From Klebsiella pneumoniae (GTDB lineage Bacteria; Myxococcota_A; UBA796; SXON01), in contig CAMAWH010000007.1 of the NCBI GenBank assembly GCA_945861635.1, forward strand, positions 62,001-126,000: DNA of 64,000 bases. Direction: 5' to 3'. Positions within the stretch are counted from its first letter, which is position 1, and every line of letters starts with the position of its first letter. The notes beneath the pieces were generated by a model that ran no database searches, was not told where the DNA came from, and saw only the letters and a program-made list of their open reading frames with translations. The position numbers were made by a program, and so were the translations under genes. This document shows positions 36,199-45,660 of this stretch, one piece after another.

Positions 36199-36906
36199 TT
36201 ATTTCGCGCCGATCGCGTTGAGCCGGTATCCCACGCCGCGCAACGTCTCGATGCGATCCCCTGCGGCACCCAGCTTTTCCCGAAGCCGCTTCATGTGCGT
36301 ATCCACCGTTCGTGTGTTGAGATCCGGTGGCGCCTCCCACACCTCCTGAAGCAGTTGGCCACGCGTCTGAACACGCCCCACTCGCTTCGCCAGGGTCGTG
36401 AGCAGTCGGAACTCGGTAGCCGTGAGAATGATCTCCGACTCATCGACCCACACACGATGCGCTGCGACGTCGACGCGCAACGCGCCGAAGCGCAACAGGC
36501 CGGAGGCATCCGGCGCTGGCGACGCGACCGGCGAACGTCGTAAGATCGCCCGCACACGAAGCATCAACTCACGAGGAGAAAATGGTTTTGTAACATAATC
36601 ATCTGCGCCGACCTCGAAGCCGACCACCCGGTCGATCTCCTCTCCCCGGGCCGTGAGCATGATGATCGGGGTGGCCGCCGTGACCACATCGGCCCGCAAA
36701 CGACGGCAAACCTCCGTTCCCGGCATACCTGGAAGCATCAAATCGAGAAGGACCAGGCACGGTGCGATGCGCGGCGCAAGCTCCACCGCCTCCTCGCCTG
36801 TGGCGGCGGTGCGCACGACATACCCCTCTCTTCCCAGTTGATACGCCAATAGATTGCGAATATCCTCTTCGTCATCGACGACCAGGACGGGAGAGGTATT
36901 TTCCAC
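36199..36906 (-). CDS. OmpR/PhoB-family response regulator
   Basis: 235 residues. The receiver domain has the acidic pair in VVDDEEDI, the phospho-Asp in LVLLDLMLPGMPG (about residue 55), the Thr in MLTARGE and the Lys in YVTKPF. The C-terminal winged-helix domain has LTATEFRLLTTLAKRVGRV and NTRTVDTHMKRLREKL. It binds DNA when phosphorylated by the kinase encoded just downstream. It follows a diguanylate cyclase and a small membrane protein in the same run, so it may be co-expressed with the cellulose genes. Confidence 0.92.
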   Translation of the reverse strand: MENTSPVLVVDDEEDIRNLLAYQLGREGYVVRTAATGEEAVELAPRIAPCLVLLDLMLPGMPGTEVCRRLRADVVTAATPIIMLTARGEEIDRVVGFEVGADDYVTKPFSPRELMLRVRAILRRSPVASPAPDASGLLRFGALRVDVAAHRVWVDESEIILTATEFRLLTTLAKRVGRVQTRGQLLQEVWEAPPDLNTRTVDTHMKRLREKLGAAGDRIETLRGVGYRLNAIGAK

Positions 36907-36919
36907 GATGCCCCCTTAT

Positions 36920-37162
36920 TCAGGCGTCGGTGTCGGAAGCGCCACGATTCTGCCTCTCTCCCGTGACAAAGCGCACGCCGCTGACCGTTATCGGGAGTGC
37001 AATGAGAATATCGGCGGCTCGCACAAGCCCGAGGACCGTGCCCCAGGCCAGCGGAACGCGGTATCCGTGCAGAATGATCCAAACGACAGTCGTATTCACG
37101 AGGGCGAACCCAACCGCGAGGCCAAGGCACGCAAGCAGGCGGCCTGGAGGCACGCGACACAC
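36920..37162 (-). CDS. Small two-helix membrane protein
   Basis: 80 residues from a GTG start. Two hydrophobic segments are seen (about 8-31 and 39-61) with a short loop and a charged C-terminus. It fits with 11 and 13 bases between its neighbours in an otherwise tight run, which supports it being real. It belongs to no family I recognise. A role in anchoring or signalling with the cyclase or kinase is only a guess. Confidence 0.55.
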   Translation of the reverse strand: MCRVPPGRLLACLGLAVGFALVNTTVVWIILHGYRVPLAWGTVLGLVRAADILIALPITVSGVRFVTGERQNRGASDTDA

Positions 37163-37173
37163 GACCCGTCCGC

Positions 37174-38193
37174 TCAGTGTACGCGCGGCGACGCCACCAC
37201 GGCCAGGTTCCCACCCGCCCGTTTCGCTACCAGCAAGGCATCATCGGCCTTGCGGACGAGGTGAAGCGGCTCCTCGTCGCCCAACATCGACGTGACGCCA
37301 GCGCTGATCGTCACCGCCACGTTGACTTCGCCCGTGGACATGGGCCGGTTCGCAATCGCGGCGCGCAATCGTTCGGCGAGCAGCGCAGCCCGCTCCTGGT
37401 CACAGGCCGGCAAAACGACGAGGAATTCCTCACCTCCGAACCGTCCAACGGTGTCGTACGGGCGAAGCGCGATCTGCATCCGTCGCGCGACTTCACGCAG
37501 AACGGCATCGCCCGCCAGGTGGCCGAAGCGATCGTTGAGCTTCTTGAACCCGTCGAGATCCAGCATCAGCACGCCGACCGGCACCTGATCCCGGACGCTG
37601 CGCGCCTTTTCCCGACACAGTGCGTCCAACACGCTGGCGCGATTCCAGAGCCCGGTAAGGCCATCGTGTGTTGCGCGATAGGAGAGTTGAGTCCGCTCCT
37701 GACTGAGGATGGCGCGGCGCCGATTCGCGATGATGAGGAGTCCGGCGGTCAGCGTCGCCAGCAGGAGGCCGGTTCCGGCGATGAAGAACATCCTGTTCCA
37801 CGCGCGATCAAATCCCGCCCCAATCCGTAGCTCCTCGCGACGAACGCCGCTCATCGCCAACGCGATGTCGGCCGGAACCGCCTGCCCGCCAGCGGCGACC
37901 GATGCGTCGATGCGGGCGAGGACCGTGACCAGGTCCGGATCGTCCACGGTGCGAAGCCCATCGCGAACGCCAAGATAGTCGCCGCCTGCCCCGGCATTGT
38001 CAGCAGCTAGCGCACCCAGCGCCTCCGCCCAACCGAAACGCGTGAGCAGTTCCTCGCGGAGCTGCATCGTGTCGCGGGCAAGCATGCCGCACGAAACCGT
38101 AACGGCTACCAGCGCAAACCCGAGCACAGCGACCATCAGCGCTGCGATGCGCGGCGGTTCCGGCGGTTCCGGCGATTCTGCGGGCACGTTCAT
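37174..38193 (-). CDS. Membrane diguanylate cyclase (GGDEF)
   Basis: 339 residues. Two membrane helices (about 15-38 and 138-160) flank a periplasmic segment of about 100 residues. The GGDEF domain has DGLTGLWNRASVLDAL, LDLDGFKKLNDRFGH, and the active GGEEF in VGRFGGEEFLVVLP (about 250). RPYD lies exactly five residues before it, matching the RxxD inhibitory site. It makes c-di-GMP from GTP and is probably product-inhibited. It lies 47 bases downstream of bcsC on the same strand, so it is a likely c-di-GMP source for BcsA. Confidence 0.92.
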   Translation of the reverse strand: MNVPAESPEPPEPPRIAALMVAVLGFALVAVTVSCGMLARDTMQLREELLTRFGWAEALGALAADNAGAGGDYLGVRDGLRTVDDPDLVTVLARIDASVAAGGQAVPADIALAMSGVRREELRIGAGFDRAWNRMFFIAGTGLLLATLTAGLLIIANRRRAILSQERTQLSYRATHDGLTGLWNRASVLDALCREKARSVRDQVPVGVLMLDLDGFKKLNDRFGHLAGDAVLREVARRMQIALRPYDTVGRFGGEEFLVVLPACDQERAALLAERLRAAIANRPMSTGEVNVAVTISAGVTSMLGDEEPLHLVRKADDALLVAKRAGGNLAVVASPRVH

Positions 38194-38240
38194 GCGCCGG
38201 TGAACGGATCAGGACGGGCCCGGCATGAGGCAGGGCTGCG

Positions 38241-41200
38241 TCATTCGGCCTGACAGCTATCTCCGCTCATCAGCATGGCCCCAGGAGATGCGACCGTCGA
38301 GAGCGTCGGCGAACCGGACGCCGACGGTGCGAGCCCGTACGTGATGCGCAGCGCCGCACCCTCCTGATGGTAGCCGTCCGTCGTTAGCTGGACTCGACCG
38401 TCCGCCGAGATCTGCCAGCGGGGGCCCATGTGAACCGCGGCCCCGAGCCCGCCCCCGAAGGTGCCGCCCACGCCGGCGCCGAACTGCGACGTCGTGCGAC
38501 CATCCATGTACTGGACGCCGCCCGCGCCGCTGGCGCAAACGCGGGCGTGCCGGTGCGCAAATGCGAGCGACCCGTCGGCCCGCAGCGAGCCAAGGAGGAA
38601 TACCGGCGGACTGAAATACCCACCTTCCCCAGCGATGAATTGATCCTCCTGGCGCGCGTTCGTCTGTCCGACCCCCTCTGCGCCGACCCGCAAGCGCGAT
38701 CGCTCGTCGCCGAACCGCCGCCCCGCCCAGATCACGCCTTCGGCCAGCGGATTCGGTTCAACGCCGATGCCCTCCGTCCAGCCGCCGCGCCCGAATACAC
38801 CCACATCCCAGTGCGAGGCGGACGCCAGGCTCGCATACGCGCCTCCCCAGATTTCCGACACGAAACCGTACCGTTGACCGGTCAACGGGTCCTCGGCGCC
38901 TGCCCAGCTGGTCACGGAATGGGCGAGAGGCGCGCGACCCGTCTGGGCGCCGACCGCCAGATCCTGCCCAATTCCGATGCGGCCGTGGGCATTCCAGGTC
39001 GGGTACACGCCGGAATCGAAGCCGATGGGCGAAACGCCGAGCCGCGCCTCTCCGTACACGGCGCGCCGGGCCGGGGAGGCCGCACCCGCGGACACGCCCA
39101 CGCCGAAATCCTGTGTGCGGCCATCGTCTACCCAAACCGGGGTGGCATCGAGGTTAAACCGAAGTAATCCAATCGGGGCCGGGCCCACGACCGCAGGGGT
39201 GAAAATGGCGAGGAGCTGCTGTTCGCCCGCATTTCCCGGCCGCTCGAGAACGCCTACGCCGGCGGATACGTTGACCGAGTCTTCCTGCGCAAGTGCCGTG
39301 GACAGGGCACTATCTCCGCCGGCAAGCCAAGGGGGGGGCTCCCGCGCGGGTGGCGGGAGGGGCGGCGCCGCAGGTCGAATCAAGCGGCCCGACGGCAGCG
39401 GTAGAATCGGGAGCGGTTCCGGGAGCACCACCACCGGCTCCCTGGCGACCAGTGCGCGCTGCGGATGCGACGATGCCTCGGCCAGTGTCTCGCGAGCAGA
39501 ACGGTAAAATCCCCGCGCTACCTTTATTTTAGCAAGCATCATACCGACGCGCGGGTCCGCGTCGGGGGTCCAACGCTCCTCCAGATAGCGCTGCGCCGGA
39601 CCGAGCTGTCGGCGGGCCTGCAAAACGCCCGCCTTGCCGATGATGGAGGCGACGTGGCCGGAATCCATCGCAATCGCTGCGTCGAACGCAGCGCTGGCTT
39701 CCTTGGTTCGGTGCAACGTCAGCCACGCGGCGCCGATACGCGCCCAATCGTCCGCGTCGTCCACGAGGCCTTCCGCACGACGCAGCGCCGCCGCCCCATC
39801 CTTCAATTTACCTGCCCGCGCCAACGCCGCGGCGTCTTGCAACTCAGCGTCAAGGCGGGCTTCCAGGAGATCGACGTTCGCCGTGGGAAGATCCAACGCC
39901 GCCGCAGCCTCGAACAGCGGAAGCATCGCCTTGGAGGAGCGGTTCGCCCGGCCGGCCTGCAGTGCAACGCCACGCGCCCACCCGTTCCGTGGATCGAGCT
40001 GGAGCGCGGTCGAAACGGCCTCCACCGCGCCGGCGGCGTTGTTTTTCGCCAACCGAATCGCGCCGAGCGCGGCCCAGGCGTCCGCAGATGGCGACTCCGC
40101 GATGGCCGTCAGCAGCGCTTCCTCTGCGGGGCCGGTTTGGCCGGCCAGCCGTGCCCGTTCGGCGCCGCTCACGGCCTGTCGCGTCGCAAGCGCAGCGCGA
40201 ATCGCGCGATTCTGCTCCGTTGGCGCGGCCCCGACCAGGCGGTCGGCGCGTTCCATCGCCTCGCCATTCCGGCCCGCACCTTCCTCCGCAGCAATCATCC
40301 CTCGTTCGGCCACGTCATTTCCCGGATCGAGCGACAGCGCCTCGGCATAGAACGCTTCTGCAACCGGCGCCTGTTGATGGTCAAGGTACATCGCCGCCAG
40401 TCCGATGATCGACCATTGCTCCGGATCGAGTTCCAACGCAGCAGCGTAGGCGTCGAACGCCGGAAGCTCCTTCCCAGCGACGCGCAACGCATCTCCAGTG
40501 CTGCGCCAAGCGCGTGCCTCCACACGACGACGTTCGGCAACGGCGGCGGCCGGTGCATCGGCCGGAAACTCGGCCAAACGCGCACGCGCTTCGTCCGCCC
40601 GGCCCAGCGCAACGAGGCAGTTGGCCTCTCCCAGCCGAATCCACGCGTCAGTCGGTTCGACGCGGCCAGCCTCTCGGTACGCGGCCAACGCTTCGTCAAA
40701 GCGACCGAGCCCCGCCAACGCATCCCCAAGCCCGTGGAGAAAGTTGGCAACCCCCGGGAAGTCCTTCGTGAGTTGGCGCCACGCCGCTTCCGCGGCCGCG
40801 AGGTCACCCGTGCGAACCGCCTGCCGCGCATCGCGCGCCCGCATCGCGTTCTGCACGGTGACCCGGAGGGTCCTGACCCGCACGTCCGTGTCAGGCGCGG
40901 CTTCCAGGAGCGCGAGTGCGTCGGCGTCTCGACCGACGCTCAGCGCCAGCGTCACCGCCGACATCAACGCCTCAACATTGTCCGGATCCATCGCGACTAC
41001 CGCGTGGTACAGCGAGTACGCAGCGTCCGGACGCTGATCCTGCCAGAACATTCCCGCAGCGCCCACCAGCACGCGAACGGAGCCCGGACGCTCGGCAACG
41101 GCGAGCGCGTAGGACGAGCGGCCGGCAGCGTTTTCGCCCGCGCGTTTGTGAGCCTCGGCATCGAGGACCAGCAAATTGATCCTCTGCTCCGCCAGCTCAC

Positions 41201-42290
41201 TCCGTGCCGCCGCCGTCGGCATCTTCGCGATGGCGACCCGCAGCCGCTCGGCAACATCGCCAGGCCGATTTGCTGCGATTCCGGCAGCGCTGAACGTGCC
41301 CAGAAGGCCGCGATCGGCCGGCCGCACCGCGAGCGCGCGCTCCAGATCCGATGCCGCGGTGCGCGCGTCACCGTTCGCGAGCACAACCTGAGCCCACGCA
41401 CCGATGACGATGGGGTCGTCCGGCGCGAGGGTGTGGGCCGCCTCGGCGGCGACACGGTCGTCGGAACGCGACGATGTGGAGTGAGCCGAACTGATGCCGC
41501 GGAGCGCGATGTACCGGGCCGTGCGGGCTGCATCCGCCTCGCCCACGACCTTGATCGCCTCCGCGTACCGGAAGGCCGCGGCGAGCGCGTCTGCCGTCGC
41601 GATACGCACGCGTTCGTCGGAGGGCGACGCCTTCAACGCCGACTGCCACGCCGTGACCGCGGAGGAAGTCTCGCCGCCTGCACTGTAGGCCGTCGCGACG
41701 AGTCGCGTGCTTGCCGCGGTGCTTCGCGCAGGAGCACCCGCGATGGCTGCCCGCCAGAAGCCACGGTCAATCAGCTCTTGCGCTCGCAGTTCCCACGCGC
41801 GCGAAACGTCTACGAGCGGCGCCAGTTCGACAGGGATCAACGGACGCGCCGCCCCGACATCGCCAGCGCGAAGCAGCGCAAGTCCCACGTCAACCGACGG
41901 GGCTTCCTTGGCAACCGCGTGCAAGTCAGCCAACGCCGAACTCCGGGTCTTGCCAGAGAGGATCCGAATTTCGTCGAGACGGATGCGCAGCAGTGTTTTC
42001 TGCGGCACGTCGGGTGCCCGCAGGAGCAGAACGTACAGCGGCTCCCAGCCTGGCCGCGCCTCCCGCGCAACGACCGCGGCCAACGCATCGCGGGCCTGAA
42101 GGTCCGGAAGCAACGCGCGCAGGACTTCCACGCCGTCTTCTTCGCCGCCGGGGGTGGCGCCGAGCGCCCGCCCGAGCGCCAAGCGGCGCGCCGGATCCGT
42201 CGGATCCGCGATCAGGTGCTGAAGAGCGTCATCCGCCGGAGCGGCAAACGCGGAATTCCCAAACGCGGCGATGGCGAGTAACAAGATCAC
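38241..42290 (-). CDS. bcsC: BcsC: cellulose export TPR/outer-membrane protein
   Basis: 1349 residues. The GTG start at 42290 makes a GTGA overlap with bcsZ and gives a signal peptide (VILLLAIAAFGNSAFA). Most of the protein is a long TPR solenoid (for example DALAGLGRFDEALAAYREAGRVEP). A Pro-rich hinge near residue 1020 leads to the C-terminal barrel domain of about 330 residues, with LAHSVTSWAGAEDPLTGQRYG, which resembles the BcsC barrel signature. It guides cellulose through the periplasm and outer membrane. The last gene of the core bcs operon. Confidence 0.88.
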   Translation of the reverse strand: MILLLAIAAFGNSAFAAPADDALQHLIADPTDPARRLALGRALGATPGGEEDGVEVLRALLPDLQARDALAAVVAREARPGWEPLYVLLLRAPDVPQKTLLRIRLDEIRILSGKTRSSALADLHAVAKEAPSVDVGLALLRAGDVGAARPLIPVELAPLVDVSRAWELRAQELIDRGFWRAAIAGAPARSTAASTRLVATAYSAGGETSSAVTAWQSALKASPSDERVRIATADALAAAFRYAEAIKVVGEADAARTARYIALRGISSAHSTSSRSDDRVAAEAAHTLAPDDPIVIGAWAQVVLANGDARTAASDLERALAVRPADRGLLGTFSAAGIAANRPGDVAERLRVAIAKMPTAAARSELAEQRINLLVLDAEAHKRAGENAAGRSSYALAVAERPGSVRVLVGAAGMFWQDQRPDAAYSLYHAVVAMDPDNVEALMSAVTLALSVGRDADALALLEAAPDTDVRVRTLRVTVQNAMRARDARQAVRTGDLAAAEAAWRQLTKDFPGVANFLHGLGDALAGLGRFDEALAAYREAGRVEPTDAWIRLGEANCLVALGRADEARARLAEFPADAPAAAVAERRRVEARAWRSTGDALRVAGKELPAFDAYAAALELDPEQWSIIGLAAMYLDHQQAPVAEAFYAEALSLDPGNDVAERGMIAAEEGAGRNGEAMERADRLVGAAPTEQNRAIRAALATRQAVSGAERARLAGQTGPAEEALLTAIAESPSADAWAALGAIRLAKNNAAGAVEAVSTALQLDPRNGWARGVALQAGRANRSSKAMLPLFEAAAALDLPTANVDLLEARLDAELQDAAALARAGKLKDGAAALRRAEGLVDDADDWARIGAAWLTLHRTKEASAAFDAAIAMDSGHVASIIGKAGVLQARRQLGPAQRYLEERWTPDADPRVGMMLAKIKVARGFYRSARETLAEASSHPQRALVAREPVVVLPEPLPILPLPSGRLIRPAAPPLPPPAREPPPWLAGGDSALSTALAQEDSVNVSAGVGVLERPGNAGEQQLLAIFTPAVVGPAPIGLLRFNLDATPVWVDDGRTQDFGVGVSAGAASPARRAVYGEARLGVSPIGFDSGVYPTWNAHGRIGIGQDLAVGAQTGRAPLAHSVTSWAGAEDPLTGQRYGFVSEIWGGAYASLASASHWDVGVFGRGGWTEGIGVEPNPLAEGVIWAGRRFGDERSRLRVGAEGVGQTNARQEDQFIAGEGGYFSPPVFLLGSLRADGSLAFAHRHARVCASGAGGVQYMDGRTTSQFGAGVGGTFGGGLGAAVHMGPRWQISADGRVQLTTDGYHQEGAALRITYGLAPSASGSPTLSTVASPGAMLMSGDSCQAE

Positions 42291-43372
42291 GGTGTACCCA
42301 CCCCGCGCCAAAGCGCGATTCCCAGCCAGACCCAGTTCTGCGCGTAGTAATCCCCCACCTCCCCCCAACCGTGCTCGGCCCGGAGCGGGCGAATTTCGCG
42401 GCGGAAGAGTCCGTTCGCGGCGAAGGGATCGTCCACCGCCCACGCCGGCAAAAGCGCACCGTAAAGCCCAGGGTATTCCCACTCGACGCGCTGTTGGCCG
42501 TCGGGTCGCAAGACGGCCGGAATGCGCCCGTCCTTCCTCCAGCGAGGCTCCAACTCGCGGAATGGCTTCAAGAGCGCCCGCGCCCGCCGCTCATCCCACC
42601 AGCGCACTTCCGCGGCGAGGGTCCAAGCGATTCGGAATGCCTCAAAGCCGAAGTCTTCCTTCGCCTCTTGCCCAATGGGAGGGGGAACGCGCAGCCCGGA
42701 GGCGGCATCGACCCAAACCCAGTCCGGCGGGAGACCGGAAGCCATCGCCGTTCTTTCCCAGGCAGTGTACGCATCGCCGATCAGGCCGGTCCAATCATGC
42801 GCGGCATCGACCGCAGCAAACTCGCGCCACGCAAACGGAAGCCAATATGACGGATTGAGTTGGACGGGGTTCTGGTTCTGCGCCCACGGGCCGGGTAGCA
42901 GCACCCGCAAACTTCCCACCACCGCCGTCTCTTCTTCCCAGACACGGTTGAGCAGCGCTTGCGCCTGCCGACGGTACGCCGGCGCATCCCACTGTCGATC
43001 CGCAAGGATCAACGCCCAGGCCATCCATTGGTCGGCGTCCGCCGCAGGCTGCGGGTCCAGCACCGCCCACTCCCCAGCGGGGTGTTGCCCCCACTTCCAT
43101 GCCGGCAGCTTCGTCGCATCGCCGCTCTGCAGGTTGTCACGTGTCCAAACAAGCAGGCGATCGAACGTCTCACGATCGTCCATCCACACGGCGCGCACAA
43201 GTCCGTACGACTGCCCCTCACTCGTGGTGGCGTCAGCGGTGGATGGGTCCGCCACTCTTCCGTCGGGTTGCACATACACCCGCACGTAGGCCGCCCACGC
43301 GTCCCGAAGATCGTCGGGAACGCGTGCCTCGGCAACCGGAATCGCAGCCACGATAGCGGCAAGTTCCAGCAT
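42287..43372 (-). CDS. bcsZ: BcsZ: periplasmic endo-beta-1,4-glucanase (GH8)
   Basis: 361 residues with a short hydrophobic N-terminus. The GH8 catalytic acid lies in TTSEGQSYGLVRAVWMDD (Glu about 52), and the second acidic residue lies in DADQWMAWALILAD. KWGQHPAGEWAVLD and NPSYWLPFAWREF are also family motifs. The enzyme trims cellulose during export. It starts 2 bases after bcsB ends and overlaps bcsC by GTGA. Confidence 0.9.
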   Translation of the reverse strand: MLELAAIVAAIPVAEARVPDDLRDAWAAYVRVYVQPDGRVADPSTADATTSEGQSYGLVRAVWMDDRETFDRLLVWTRDNLQSGDATKLPAWKWGQHPAGEWAVLDPQPAADADQWMAWALILADRQWDAPAYRRQAQALLNRVWEEETAVVGSLRVLLPGPWAQNQNPVQLNPSYWLPFAWREFAAVDAAHDWTGLIGDAYTAWERTAMASGLPPDWVWVDAASGLRVPPPIGQEAKEDFGFEAFRIAWTLAAEVRWWDERRARALLKPFRELEPRWRKDGRIPAVLRPDGQQRVEWEYPGLYGALLPAWAVDDPFAANGLFRREIRPLRAEHGWGEVGDYYAQNWVWLGIALWRGVGTP

Positions 43373-43374
43373 GG

Positions 43375-45660
43375 CTATCGCGTTTCACCCTGACCGCGCA
43401 CCCACATGCGGACGCCGCCCGCGACGACAAACGCCGCCCCGAGGAGGCCAAGGCCGATCACCCACCAGTTCTGGCGGACACCGATTTGCGCCGCAGTGGC
43501 CGCGGAAAGTTGCCCCCAGTCCTTACGCTTGCCCACGTCCACGGTACGCACGTCACCCTGCGGGCTCACGACCGCCAGATTACCCTTTAACAACCGCGTC
43601 TTTCCGCTGTCCGTCGCGAAATCGACCAACTGCGGCAGCCACGCTGCGGAAGGCGCGCGGAGGACGAGGACCGCTCGCTTGTCGTTCGACGGGGAGAGCA
43701 CCTCTTCGATCGTACCGTACGACGTGCCGACGTCCGCGCCCAAAAGCTGCTTCTGCGCTCCTTCTTTCAACTCGCGCGCCGGGCCGCCTTCCGTCGAAAG
43801 GCGGTCTTCACTGGCGAGCGAGTCGTACAGCGCGTGGGAGGTGTCATCGACCAGCAGAATCCAGTGAGAGTCCTTTTTCGTGGAGAACGCCGAGTTCGTC
43901 GCGAGTTGCAGGGCGAAGTCGGGATTTTCCGCAACCGATGTTCGACCCAACTCCGCCGCCAGATCCAGCCCCGCCGAGATCGCGCCCGGGGACGGATTGT
44001 CCGGAAGCACGGCTACGACGCCGTTACCGCTCTCCATCGTGAACGGCCACGTGTCGTACTGCAGCCGCGAGAGGTCCGGCATGCGTGCAAGATGATCGCG
44101 GGGAAGGTCAATCGTGGAGGACGGGAGTACGGTCGCCCAGATCTGCCGATCCGTGATGTGCTCGCACGCGTTGAAGTCACGGGGAAAGAGGTGAAAAATG
44201 ACATCGACGGGCGTGTTTGGATTGACGAGGTCCTCCGGGATCGAGACCATCACGCTTCCCTTGTCCGCGCCCTCCACCTTGGCGAGCGGAACGCTACGAA
44301 GCGAGAGTCCACCGAGGCGGATTTCCATCGCCGAAAGCCGGGTATCGAGCTGGGCAGAGTACGTGTAGTCGATCCGAACGGAGCCCCCTCCGGGGCGTGG
44401 AAGCGCATCCGCTTCCAAGTGGAGCGGGATCCGGTACATCGCGGGGTAGTACCCGCGCAGGGTCTGTCCTTCCAAGCCGAGATCCGCGACCGTGAAGGAG
44501 TCCTCATGCGGCGCAGGCAGCGGGTCCTGACGGGTCGGCGGCGGGGACGCGGTGACGACACTGTTAACCGTGGCGCGAGCGCCGGACAAAATCTGGTAGC
44601 GGTCCTGACCGGCGAGCGCCGCCGCCGCGCGCGCCACGCCCTCGGCCCCCCCCCCCGTCACGATCAGGATTGCGAGCGTCGGGTCGGATGGGCTCGGCAC
44701 CACCGCGACCAACCCTTGATCCTCGCGAAGCGCGAGTTCACCCAGGAGGGATCCGATCTCCGGCACCTCGGCCGGCGTTCCGATAATAATCCCGTTCGTA
44801 CGCACCTCACCGGCGGTCGAAACGGGCGGCTGAAACTCTACGCCGCGCCACGCGGCGAGCCGGCCCATCGCCACGCCGAGCGCACCCGCTGCCTGAACGG
44901 ACGGGGCCGACATCGCCGAGCCGCCGACCAAGGTCAACTGCATGGGTCCGTAGCCCCACTTGTCGAAAAACGGCGCCGGCCACTGCAGCAGATCCGGCGT
45001 AACGTCATGTCGCGCATACGGAATCGACACCTCGGATGCCTTCGAAACGCGCGTCCAAAGGGCAGGATCGAACGGATCCTCACAATCGTTGGTGTAGTGC
45101 TGCTCGACGTCGAGCGCAATGGCATTGAACTCATCGTTCAGCGCCGATCGCGGCACGGTCACACGGAGCACCCCGCCGACGGCGTTGAGCGCGTCCAGGC
45201 GAACCGTGGATAGAAACAGGCCGTTCACAGAGACGTTCAGGTGACTCCGCTCCGGCAAAAGCGCCGCGGAGTGCTCGAACTTGACCAGGATCACCGGATC
45301 AGCGGTCAATTGCCACGTGCGTGGCGTCGTGAATGGAATCTGCTCGGTAGCGTGGATGCCTTGCAGCATGACGTCGTGCTGTTGCCCCAACGTCGGCGAG
45401 AACGCGGCGGTAAACGTACCGGTGGGCGGAAGGGGCACGACAGCGGACACGGGCGGCGGCGTCACGGGGGGCGGCTCCGCGGCCGGCGCAGCGTCGGCTA
45501 TCGCGGCGTCGGCCGGCGCATCCGCAGCGGCGGGAGCAACCCCGGCCTCCGGAACGGCGACGGGCTCCTCAGGCGGCGGCGGAGCCGCAGGATCCTGGGC
45601 CCAGACGGGTGACGCAACGAGGCCGGCAAGGCCAGCAAAAAACAAGGATTCAACGCGCAT
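43375..45660 (-). CDS. bcsB: BcsB: cellulose synthase periplasmic subunit
   Basis: 761 residues from the ATG at 45660. The signal peptide is MRVESLFFAGLAGLVASPVWA, then an Ala/Pro-rich linker of about 60 residues. Family segments: LNVSVNGLFLSTVRLDA, NDEFNAIALDVEQHY (carbohydrate-binding jelly roll), a flavodoxin-like GGAEGVARAAAALAGQDRYQ, and a C-terminal membrane helix (WWVIGLGLLGAAFVVAGGV) that docks to BcsA. It overlaps the preceding zinc-finger gene by 11 bases. The protein guides the glucan chain out of BcsA. Confidence 0.88.
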   Translation of the reverse strand: MRVESLFFAGLAGLVASPVWAQDPAAPPPPEEPVAVPEAGVAPAAADAPADAAIADAAPAAEPPPVTPPPVSAVVPLPPTGTFTAAFSPTLGQQHDVMLQGIHATEQIPFTTPRTWQLTADPVILVKFEHSAALLPERSHLNVSVNGLFLSTVRLDALNAVGGVLRVTVPRSALNDEFNAIALDVEQHYTNDCEDPFDPALWTRVSKASEVSIPYARHDVTPDLLQWPAPFFDKWGYGPMQLTLVGGSAMSAPSVQAAGALGVAMGRLAAWRGVEFQPPVSTAGEVRTNGIIIGTPAEVPEIGSLLGELALREDQGLVAVVPSPSDPTLAILIVTGGGAEGVARAAAALAGQDRYQILSGARATVNSVVTASPPPTRQDPLPAPHEDSFTVADLGLEGQTLRGYYPAMYRIPLHLEADALPRPGGGSVRIDYTYSAQLDTRLSAMEIRLGGLSLRSVPLAKVEGADKGSVMVSIPEDLVNPNTPVDVIFHLFPRDFNACEHITDRQIWATVLPSSTIDLPRDHLARMPDLSRLQYDTWPFTMESGNGVVAVLPDNPSPGAISAGLDLAAELGRTSVAENPDFALQLATNSAFSTKKDSHWILLVDDTSHALYDSLASEDRLSTEGGPARELKEGAQKQLLGADVGTSYGTIEEVLSPSNDKRAVLVLRAPSAAWLPQLVDFATDSGKTRLLKGNLAVVSPQGDVRTVDVGKRKDWGQLSAATAAQIGVRQNWWVIGLGLLGAAFVVAGGVRMWVRGQGETR

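Noticed and set aside
38194-38240. A c-di-GMP riboswitch before the diguanylate cyclase
   Set aside because: The 47-base spacer is too short for the fold and no conserved GGUCACGCACAGGGC-like core is seen.
39465-42281. Open frame of 938 codons opposite bcsC
   Set aside because: It is a shadow of the bcsC frame in GC-rich DNA: Arg/Pro/His-rich with no domain, while the reverse strand encodes clear TPRs and a barrel.
43834-45213. Forward open frame opposite bcsB
   Set aside because: Arg-rich shadow; BcsB motifs are on the reverse strand.
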